NCBI RefSeq assembly: GCF_032229525.1
Contig: NZ_JAVTWB010000195.1
Coordinates: 1-5,785, forward strand
Direction of reading: 5' to 3'
Source of the DNA: Accumulibacter sp032229525
GTDB taxonomy: Bacteria > Pseudomonadota > Gammaproteobacteria > Burkholderiales > Rhodocyclaceae
DNA: 5,785 bases
The stretch's first letter is position 1; every line of letters begins with the position of its first letter. Positions 1 to 5,064 of this stretch are shown here, one piece after another. The position numbers and the translations under genes were made by a program. The notes beneath the pieces are model-generated. The model was given only the letters and a program-made list of their open reading frames with translations. It was not told the DNA's origin and searched no databases.

Positions 1-33
1 CTGGCGCAAGGCAGTGACATTGACCTCTTTCAT
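1..33 (-). CDS. Phd/YefM-type antitoxin, N-terminal fragment (gene runs off the left edge)
   Basis: The - strand reads ATG at 33-31 and gives 11 residues, MKEVNVTALRQ, before the window ends. This is the typical opening of Phd/YefM (prevent-host-death) antitoxins, whose N-terminal domain binds DNA and whose C-terminal tail neutralises a partner toxin, often a RelE/YoeB-like RNase, a PIN-domain VapC or Doc. Three local signals support a real gene: a GGAGAG ribosome binding site 5 nt before the ATG, a strong promoter at 60-88, and a TGTACA-type inverted repeat over that promoter. The gene is divergent from the cas operon. The toxin would be further left and is not visible, so its class is unknown. 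With so few residues the family call rests mainly on the N-terminal signature plus the operator type. Confidence 0.68.
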   Translation of the reverse strand, partial: MKEVNVTALRQ

Positions 34-38
34 GGGCG

Positions 39-44
39 CTCTCC
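39..44 (-). promoter_or_regulatory. Ribosome binding site of the antitoxin gene
   Basis: On the - strand GGAGAG ends 5 nt before the ATG at 33-31. Together with the promoter just upstream it fixes the start and gives a short 5' leader of roughly 20 nt. Confidence 0.65.
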
Positions 45-48
45 GAGA

Positions 49-67
49 TGTACATATTAAATGTACG
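49..67. promoter_or_regulatory. Inverted-repeat operator with TGTACA cores (probable antitoxin autoregulation site)
   Basis: GTACAT (50-55) and ATGTAC (61-66) form a perfect 6-bp inverted repeat around the spacer ATTAA. Seen another way, there is a palindromic TGTACA at 49-54 and a near copy, TGTACG, at 62-67, with centres 13 bp apart. From memory of the family, E. coli YefM-YoeB represses its own operon through paired palindromes with TGTACA cores at about this spacing. Here the right half covers the -10 box of the - strand promoter, so a bound repressor would block RNA polymerase. Which protein binds is inferred from the adjacent antitoxin start. Confidence 0.65.
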
Positions 68-88
68 TTTGCTACCGGTGCGTGTCAA
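60..88 (-). promoter_or_regulatory. Sigma70-type promoter of the antitoxin operon
   Basis: On the - strand the -35 hexamer is TTGACA (88-83), identical to consensus. A 17-bp spacer follows (82-66), then the -10 hexamer TACATT (65-60), which matches TATAAT at 4 of 6 positions. Transcription would start near position 53, about 20 nt before the antitoxin ATG. The -10 box lies inside the TGTACA inverted repeat. Confidence 0.7.
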
Positions 89-147
89 ATCTCCGGTGAA
101 GAAGATGCGAGGTGGGTGGGAAGCGGGCGTCGGCGGCCGGTGTGAAA

Positions 148-159
148 CCCGACGTCGGG
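148..159. repeat. Perfect 12-bp palindrome CCCGACGTCGGG
   Basis: The sequence is its own reverse complement over 12 bp. Its 8-bp core CGACGTCG (150-157) occurs again as a perfect palindrome at 310-317, just before the cas3 ribosome binding site. Two copies could be operator half-sites for a regulator of the cas operon, but GC-rich DNA produces such palindromes readily. The palindrome is plain; any function is unproven. Confidence 0.35.
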
Positions 160-186
160 ACGAGCTGGCAGGACGAGGAGCGGTCG

Positions 187-214
187 GCGAGAACGGGCAA
201 ACTGGCGTTTTCGC
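187..214 (+). repeat. Imperfect inverted repeat (9-bp stem, 10-nt loop)
   Basis: GCGAGAACG (187-195) pairs with CGTTTTCGC (206-214) through eight Watson-Crick pairs and one G-U pair, with a 10-nt loop. It could be a hairpin in a leader transcript or a protein-binding dyad. It has no trailing U-tract in either direction that would make it a convincing intrinsic terminator. Confidence 0.3.
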
Positions 215-322
215 GGTCACCATGACGGGGCTGTGGAAATAGATTTGCATGTGCTGCGGGCGCCGATGGAAAATGAACCTTTCGCGCGTTGATTCCCTTC
301 ACGATTCGCCGACGTCGTCTCA

Positions 323-328
323 GGGAGG
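323..328 (+). promoter_or_regulatory. Ribosome binding site deciding the cas3 start
   Basis: GGGAGG lies 7 nt before the ATG at 336. No comparable site precedes the in-frame upstream ATG codons at 249 and 273, so this element picks 336 as the start. Confidence 0.75.
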
Positions 329-335
329 CTTGTCC

Positions 336-2555
336 ATGACTCTCGCTGCCCATGTGCGCCAGCTCGATAGCGGCGAGTTCGTCATCCATCAGCTCGACGA
401 TCATCTCTTTGCTGTCGCCCGGCTTGCCGGGCGCTTCGCCAAATCGATCGAGGCGGCGTCATGGGGAGAGCTTGCCGGTGTCTGGCATGACCTCGGCAAG
501 TATCAGCCGGCGTTCCAGAAGTACATCGCTTCTGCCAGCGGGCTCGAGGCGCACATCGAAGCGCCCGGCAGAGTCAAGCACGCGATTGCCGGTGCGCTTC
601 ATGCGGCGCGCGAACGAGGACCCTACGGTCAACTGCTCGCCTACCTGATCGCCGGCCATCACGCAGGTTTGCCGGACTGGAATCCGGGGCAGGCTCCCGG
701 CGCAGCGCTTTCGCAGGAACTGAAGAATGAAGCGGCAACGCTGGCGCAAGCGATCGCCGGTGGCGTGCCGCAAGCCATCCTCGCCCCAAGCATCGCCCTG
801 GGCAGCCCGACGATTCGCAAGAGTGAGGATCTTCACTTCTGGCTGCGGATGCTCTTTTCCTGCCTGGTCGACGCCGACTTTCTCGACACCGAGGCATTCA
901 TGGCCGACGGGCGGGCGGAAATGCGTGGCGGTTACCCCGAAATCCTGGTGCTGCGTGAGGCGTTCGAGCGGCACATGGCGAGCCGTTTCGCAATTGCGGA
1001 TACGCCGGTCAAGCGCTTGCGCGGCGAGATACTCGCCCGTTGCATCAAGCACGCTGCACAGCCGCCCGGGCTATTCAGCCTGACCGTTCCGACCGGCGGT
1101 GGCAAGACGCTGGCTTCACTCGGATTCGCGCTACATCACGCTGAGCAGCACGGCTTGCGACGCGTCATCTATGTGATTCCCTACACCAGCATCATCGAGC
1201 AGACGGCAGACGTCTTCCGGGGGGTTTTCGACGGGCTCGACGCCTCGCCGGTCATCGAACACCACAGCAACATCGAAGCGGAAAACGAAACGGCCAGGAG
1301 CCGCACGGCGTGTGAGAACTGGGACGCACCGATCGTGGTGACCACCAATGTCCAGTTCTTCGAATCGCTCTACGCCGCCCGCCCCTCGCGCTGTCGCAAG
1401 TTGCACAACATTGCCAACAGTGTCGTCGTTCTCGACGAGGCGCAGCTCCTGCCGCCCGAGCATCTGGCGCCAATCCTCGACGCCCTGCGGCAACTGATCG
1501 CGCACTATCGGGTCACTGTCGTGCTGTCTACCGCCACTCAGCCGGAGCTGCACAAGACGCGCTCCGATGCCTTCGGTCGTGTGCTATTGCAGGGATTGGG
1601 GGAGGCGCGTGAGCTTGCACCGGATCCGGCACGGCTTTACCGGGACCTGGAGCGGGTCACGGTAGAGCTACCCGAGTCGCCGCAGCAGCGCTGCAGTTGG
1701 CAAACCATCGCCGGCGAGCTGGCAGAACACGAGCGCGTGCTGTGCATCGTCAATCGCCGGGACGATGCTGCGACCCTCTGGGGCCTCCTGCCGGAGGGCG
1801 CGTTGCACCTGTCGGCCCGCATGTGCGGCGCACATCGTGCCGAAGTGATCGCCGAAATCCGCCGTCGCCTGATCGCTCGGGAGCCGGTGCGGGTGGTCAG
1901 CACCCAACTCGTCGAAGCCGGCGTCGATCTGGATTTCCCGGTGGTCTATCGGGCGATGGCCGGACTGGACTCGATCGCCCAGGCGGCCGGTCGCTGTAAC
2001 CGCGAGGGCCGTCTGCCACAGAAAGGGCGGGTGGTCGTCTTCAATCCACCGCAGCCGTCACCAAGCGGGCTGTTGCTGAAAGCAGAACAAGCCGCGGAAA
2101 TCGTCCTGATGGGCGCAGCGGGTGAGCCACTCACCCCCCTACAATTCGAGCGGTACTTCGATTGCTTTTACGGCGGAGTGAATAGCTACGACAAGGAACT
2201 GGTAATGGAACTGCTGCAGCGCGATGCGGCACTCGGGCAGATTCAGTTTCGCTCGGCCGCGCAGGCCTTCCGCTTGATTCCCGACGAAGGGCAGCGGCCG
2301 GTGATGGTCACCTGGGGCCAGGGGCGAAGCTTGGTCGAGCTGCTTAAAAAGACTGGTCCGAACCGCGACCTGATGCGCAAGCTGCAACGCCATACCGTCT
2401 CGCTCCATGAGTACCAATGGAAGCTGTTGCTGTCGCGAGGGGATCTGGAATGGCACAGGGATTTCCTGATACAGAAGAGCGATGTGCTGTATCACTCGGT
2501 GCTCGGACTATTGCCGGAAGTGCCCGATTACGCGCCGTCAAGCCTGGTTGTGTGA
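336..2555 (+). CDS. cas3: Cas3, type I-C CRISPR-associated HD nuclease-helicase
   Basis: This 739-residue protein has the usual I-C layout, with an HD nuclease followed by an SF2 helicase. Cascade bound to target DNA recruits it, and it nicks the displaced strand, then unwinds and degrades it using ATP. Visible HD-domain ligands are His23 (DDHL), HDLGK at 51-55, His82, GHH at 107-109 and the VDADFLD segment around 178-184, so the nuclease looks intact. Helicase motifs are Walker A TVPTGGGKTL (250-259), YVIPYTSIIEQT (279-290), HHSN (309-312), the DEAQ box (367-370), STATQP (398-403), RVLCIVNRR (467-475), STQLVEAGVDLDFP (522-535) and QAAGRCNREGR (549-559). The start at 336 has a GGGAGG ribosome binding site and begins just before the first conserved block. 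The frame is open back to 249, but those 29 extra residues look non-coding. It is the first gene of the operon and ends 11 nt before cas5c. I see no missing key residue or frameshift. Confidence 0.96.
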   Translation: MTLAAHVRQLDSGEFVIHQLDDHLFAVARLAGRFAKSIEAASWGELAGVWHDLGKYQPAFQKYIASASGLEAHIEAPGRVKHAIAGALHAARERGPYGQLLAYLIAGHHAGLPDWNPGQAPGAALSQELKNEAATLAQAIAGGVPQAILAPSIALGSPTIRKSEDLHFWLRMLFSCLVDADFLDTEAFMADGRAEMRGGYPEILVLREAFERHMASRFAIADTPVKRLRGEILARCIKHAAQPPGLFSLTVPTGGGKTLASLGFALHHAEQHGLRRVIYVIPYTSIIEQTADVFRGVFDGLDASPVIEHHSNIEAENETARSRTACENWDAPIVVTTNVQFFESLYAARPSRCRKLHNIANSVVVLDEAQLLPPEHLAPILDALRQLIAHYRVTVVLSTATQPELHKTRSDAFGRVLLQGLGEARELAPDPARLYRDLERVTVELPESPQQRCSWQTIAGELAEHERVLCIVNRRDDAATLWGLLPEGALHLSARMCGAHRAEVIAEIRRRLIAREPVRVVSTQLVEAGVDLDFPVVYRAMAGLDSIAQAAGRCNREGRLPQKGRVVVFNPPQPSPSGLLLKAEQAAEIVLMGAAGEPLTPLQFERYFDCFYGGVNSYDKELVMELLQRDAALGQIQFRSAAQAFRLIPDEGQRPVMVTWGQGRSLVELLKKTGPNRDLMRKLQRHTVSLHEYQWKLLLSRGDLEWHRDFLIQKSDVLYHSVLGLLPEVPDYAPSSLVV

Positions 2556-2556
2556 A

Positions 2557-2561
2557 AGGAG
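2557..2561 (+). promoter_or_regulatory. Ribosome binding site deciding the TTG start of cas5c
   Basis: AGGAG (within AAAGGAG, 2555-2561) begins right after the cas3 stop codon and lies 5 nt before TTG at 2567. It supports that TTG over the in-frame GTG at 2552, which overlaps the cas3 stop, and over the ATG at 2417 inside cas3. Confidence 0.75.
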
Positions 2562-2566
2562 TTGTC

Positions 2567-3301
2567 TTGAAAAGCTATTGTCTGGAAGTAAGCGGCGACT
2601 TCGCCTGCTTCACCCGTCCGGAAATGAAGGTCGAGCGGGTGAGCTACGACGTCATGACGCCTTCGGCGGCACGGGCGATTTTCGAATCGATTCTATGGAA
2701 GCCGGCGATTCGCTGGCGCGTGACCCGGATCGACGTGCTGAAACCGATCCGCTGGGTATCACTTCGCCGCAACGAGGTCGGCGCAGTCGTGCCCGTGAAC
2801 AGCGTCAAGGGCGCGATGATCAAGGGCAGCGGCGATCTCGGGCTGTACGTGGAAGACGTTCGCCAACAGCGTGCCGGGCTGTTCCTGCGCGACGTCGCTT
2901 ACCGAATCCATGGTCGGTTTGAGCTTTGCGATGGCTCGGGTCACCGGCCGAACTTTCCTCACCTGGTCAAGCGACCGATCAACGATGCGGACGAGCAGCG
3001 TATCGCCGACGAAGCGAATAACCTGCCAAAGTTCATGGCCATGTTCGAGCGTCGAGCGCGCAAGGGTCAGTGTGTCAACCAGCCGTATCTGGGTTGCCGC
3101 GAGTTCGCCTGTGATTTTCGTCTGGTAGAAGACCTGCAGGCCGCGTCCGTGCCGATCGCCGAAAGTCGCGACCTTGGCTGGATGCTGCACGATCTCGATT
3201 TCGACAATCCAGCCGATCCAAAACCCCGCTTTTTCCGAGCCGAGTTGAAGAACGGTGTACTGGCGGTTCCTGACTGGAGCGACCCGGAGGTACGAGGATG
3301 A
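2567..3301 (+). CDS. cas5c: Cas5c (Cas5d), type I-C Cascade subunit and likely pre-crRNA endonuclease
   Basis: This is a 244-residue protein of normal family length. In type I-C, which lacks Cas6, Cas5c usually cleaves pre-crRNA in the repeat and stays on the 5' handle. The N-terminal block (CFTRPEMKVERVSYDV, 14-29, then TPSAARAIF) is typical, followed by WKPAIRW (44-50), RRNEVG (67-72), RQQRAGLFLRDV (99-110), RRARKGQC (162-169), PYLGCREF (173-180) and LGWMLHDLDFD (203-213). Translation most likely starts at TTG 2567, because of the AGGAG site and because family members begin at this point. The stop overlaps the cas8c start as ATGA. In B. halodurans Cas5d the reported catalytic triad is Tyr46, Lys116 and His117. 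By eye these align with Leu43, Lys155 and Phe156, so only the lysine is kept. Either other residues do the chemistry in this clade or processing differs. The family call is secure; activity is not. Confidence 0.94.
   Translation: MKSYCLEVSGDFACFTRPEMKVERVSYDVMTPSAARAIFESILWKPAIRWRVTRIDVLKPIRWVSLRRNEVGAVVPVNSVKGAMIKGSGDLGLYVEDVRQQRAGLFLRDVAYRIHGRFELCDGSGHRPNFPHLVKRPINDADEQRIADEANNLPKFMAMFERRARKGQCVNQPYLGCREFACDFRLVEDLQAASVPIAESRDLGWMLHDLDFDNPADPKPRFFRAELKNGVLAVPDWSDPEVRG
3286..3290 (+). promoter_or_regulatory. Ribosome binding site of cas8c, inside the cas5c end
   Basis: GGAGG lies 7 nt before ATG 3298 and within the last codons of cas5c. With the ATGA stop-start overlap it suggests translational coupling, which would keep Cas5c and Cas8c output linked. 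Confidence 0.7.
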
Positions 3302-5055
3302 TTCTCCAGGCGCTCACCGACTACTACGCGCGCAAGTCGGCAGATCCCCGAACGAGCCTGGCGCCGGAAGGGTTTGAAGTCAAAGCGATTCCGTTCGTTC
3401 TGGTGCTCGATGCGGACGGATGTCTTCTGCAGCTGGCGGATCGCCGGGAGGGGGTTGGCAAGAAGAAGGAGGCCAAAGCCGAACTGGTGCCCCAGGGCGT
3501 AAAGAAGACTTCGGGCGTAGCAGCGAATCTTCTGTGGGACACGGCCGAGTATGTGCTTGGAGTGGACGCCCGAGGAAAACCCGAGGATGCCGCGCCGCGG
3601 CATCGGAAATTCGTTGACCGGTTTCGGGAAGCCTTTCGCAGTGATCCAGAGGATGCAGGCCTTCGGGCCGTCAAGGCCTTTCTCGAACGGCACTTGCCGT
3701 CGGCCCGTGAAGAGCTGGCTGCATATCCCGCCTGGCCGGAAATCATCGAAACGAACCCCTTGCTGAGTTTCCAGTTGCACACCGATACGGTTCTGGTTTG
3801 CCAGCGGCCAGCTGTGGTCGCGGCGCTGCGGGCGGACGAAGGAGGGCAGGGCGTGCCGACAAATGGCACCTGTCTCGTCTCTGGTGAGGCCGACGTGATC
3901 GAACGGCTGCATCCATCGATCAAAGGCGTCTGGGGCGCGCAGACCTCGGGAGCGAACATCGTTTCGTTCAATCTCGATGCCTTCAGCTCGTATGGCAAGT
4001 CGCAGAGCTTCAATGCGCCGGTCGGCAGTCGAGCAGCTTTCGCTTACACCACCGCGCTGAATCACCTGCTGAGCAAGGGTTCCCGGCAACGCATACAGGT
4101 TGGCGACGCGTCGACGGTGTTCTGGGCGGAGAAGGAGAGCGGTGCGCCCTTCGAGACAGCCTTTCTGGATTTTCTCGACGCGCGCCGGGATGATCCCGAT
4201 CCGGACCGTGGTACGCAAGCGGTAGCCAGCCTCTACGCCAGCGTACGCGATGGGCGAGCCTTCACCACCGACGATGCGCAGCGCTTTCACGTCCTGGGCT
4301 TATCGCCGAACGTTGCGCGCATCGCCATCCGTTTCTGGCATGTGGCCAGCATTGGCGAGTTGGCGCGTGCCTTCGTTCGTCATTTTGAAGATCTGGAAAT
4401 CGATCGGCCAGGTTACGAAACGGCTGCACCGCTGTCGCTCTATCGCTTGCTGAGCAGCACAGCGCTGCAGGGCAAGGCCGAGAATATCGCCCCCAACCTC
4501 GGCGGTGACGTCATGCGCGCCATCCTGAAGGCGCTGCCGTATCCAGAAACCTTGATGCAGGGCGCCTTGCGGCGCATTCGCGCCGAACGGGAAGTGAGTT
4601 TCCCACGCGCAGCCCTGCTCAAGGCCTACCTCATCCGCAACCGCCAAGACAAGGAGATCACCGTGTCGCTCAATCCCGGAAACATCGATCCTGGCTATCG
4701 CCTCGGACGTTTGTTCGCCGCCCTGGAGCGTGTGCAGGAACGCGCCCAGGGCAACCTCAACGCCAGTATTCGCGATCGCTACTACGGCGCCTTCTCGACG
4801 ACGCCGCCGACCGTCCTGCCGATGTTGATGCGGCTGAAGAATCACCACCTCGCCAAGCTGCTCAACCGCGGCGAGGCCGTCAATCTGGAGAAGCTGCTGG
4901 CCGGGATCGTCGACGGGTTGGCCGATGTGCCGGCTCGCCTGAGCCTCACCCAGCAAGCCCGTTTTGCCGTCGGCTATTACCACCAGCGCCAGTCCTTTTT
5001 CAATCGGGCCGGTGCTGAAACGACCGATCAACCTGCCACCTCTCTTGTTGAATAA
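3298..5055 (+). CDS. cas8c: Cas8c (Csd1), large subunit of the type I-C Cascade
   Basis: This 585-residue protein has the normal length for Csd1/Cas8c, the subunit that recognises the PAM at the crRNA 5' end of Cascade and helps open the target duplex and recruit Cas3. The N-terminus MILQALTDYYARK is the family signature. Further blocks are APEGFE (22-27), IPFVLVLDADG (31-41), a basic GKKKEAK run (54-60), KKTSGVAANLLWD (69-81), NGTCLVSGE (189-197) and GVWGAQTSGANIVSFN (210-225). From about residue 456 the helical C-terminal domain begins (LGRLFAALERVQERAQGNLN, then RDRYYGAFSTTP). This domain is also made separately as Cas11c. The start is ATG 3298, overlapping the cas5c stop by 4 nt with a GGAGG site. 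The stop is 9 nt before cas7c. I see no frameshift or truncation. Long open frames antisense to this gene are composition shadows. Confidence 0.96.
   Translation: MILQALTDYYARKSADPRTSLAPEGFEVKAIPFVLVLDADGCLLQLADRREGVGKKKEAKAELVPQGVKKTSGVAANLLWDTAEYVLGVDARGKPEDAAPRHRKFVDRFREAFRSDPEDAGLRAVKAFLERHLPSAREELAAYPAWPEIIETNPLLSFQLHTDTVLVCQRPAVVAALRADEGGQGVPTNGTCLVSGEADVIERLHPSIKGVWGAQTSGANIVSFNLDAFSSYGKSQSFNAPVGSRAAFAYTTALNHLLSKGSRQRIQVGDASTVFWAEKESGAPFETAFLDFLDARRDDPDPDRGTQAVASLYASVRDGRAFTTDDAQRFHVLGLSPNVARIAIRFWHVASIGELARAFVRHFEDLEIDRPGYETAAPLSLYRLLSSTALQGKAENIAPNLGGDVMRAILKALPYPETLMQGALRRIRAEREVSFPRAALLKAYLIRNRQDKEITVSLNPGNIDPGYRLGRLFAALERVQERAQGNLNASIRDRYYGAFSTTPPTVLPMLMRLKNHHLAKLLNRGEAVNLEKLLAGIVDGLADVPARLSLTQQARFAVGYYHQRQSFFNRAGAETTDQPATSLVE
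4651..4656 (+). promoter_or_regulatory. Internal ribosome binding site within cas8c for Cas11c
   Basis: AAGGAG lies inside the cas8c coding sequence, over the Lys-Glu codons 452-453, and 6 nt before the in-frame GTG at 4663. Strength and spacing match those in front of the separate cas genes, so it is unlikely to be only a codon coincidence. Confidence 0.75.
4663..5055 (+). CDS. cas11c: Cas11c, small Cascade subunit made from an internal start in cas8c
   Basis: Starting at GTG 4663 in the cas8c frame gives a 130-residue protein (MSLNPGNIDPGYRLGRLFAA to ATSLVE). This equals the cas8c C-terminal domain from residue 456. It is mostly helical in appearance and rich in Leu, Ala and Arg. Published work on type I-C and related subtypes (I-B, I-D) shows that small subunits are translated independently from the 3' end of the large-subunit gene. 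They sit along the belly of Cascade and stabilise the R-loop. Here the AAGGAG site 6 nt upstream, the GTG start, the expected size of roughly 120-130 residues and the position at a domain boundary all agree. No other internal Met, Val or Leu start in the 3' third has an equally good site that I can see. Production of the protein is inferred, not observed. Confidence 0.8.
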   Translation: MSLNPGNIDPGYRLGRLFAALERVQERAQGNLNASIRDRYYGAFSTTPPTVLPMLMRLKNHHLAKLLNRGEAVNLEKLLAGIVDGLADVPARLSLTQQARFAVGYYHQRQSFFNRAGAETTDQPATSLVE

Positions 5056-5058
5056 GGA
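5054..5058 (+). promoter_or_regulatory. Ribosome binding site of cas7c, overlapping the cas8c stop
   Basis: AAGGA shares two bases with the cas8c TAA stop and sits 6 nt before ATG 5065. Ribosomes finishing Cas8c or Cas11c would pass directly over it, which favours coupled translation of the backbone subunit, needed in several copies per complex. Confidence 0.65.
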
Positions 5059-5064
5059 ACGACC

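Larger units (their letters stand above)
89..335. other. Non-coding region upstream of cas3; no clear cas promoter
   Basis: This stretch is GC-rich and I see no credible gene in it. Open frames cross it on both strands, but they lack a ribosome binding site and have arginine-rich, shadow-like compositions. It should contain the cas operon promoter, yet no good -35/-10 pair is visible on the + strand. The best AT-rich patch is at about 234-251, with TAGATT at 240-245 as a possible -10 (4 of 6), but the -35 position is poor. That may mean dependence on an activator or on another sigma factor. Palindromes at 148-159, 187-214 and 310-317 are described separately. Confidence 0.5.

Noticed and set aside
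48..242. 64-residue open frame on the + strand in the intergenic region
   Set aside because: Its ATG lies beside the antitoxin operator, it has no good ribosome binding site, and the sequence resembles translated GC-rich spacer.
217..245. Possible cas promoter with TCACCA as -35 and TAGATT as -10
   Set aside because: The -35 matches consensus at only 3 of 6 positions and there is no extended -10, so it is noted as a weak possibility but not called.
72..404. 110-residue open frame on the - strand across the intergenic region and cas3 start
   Set aside because: It overlaps the cas3 start and the antitoxin -35 box, and its Arg/Ala/Pro-rich product looks like a shadow.
2417..2566. Longer cas5c starting at ATG 2417 or GTG 2552
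   Set aside because: The 2417 start would overlap cas3 by about 140 bp with non-family residues. GTG 2552 overlaps the cas3 stop and has no better SD. The family N-terminus and AGGAG site both point to TTG 2567.
3067..4290. 407-residue open frame on the - strand, antisense to cas5c and cas8c
   Set aside because: It is a composition shadow of the + strand genes: it crosses the cas5c/cas8c junction and has no domain signature.
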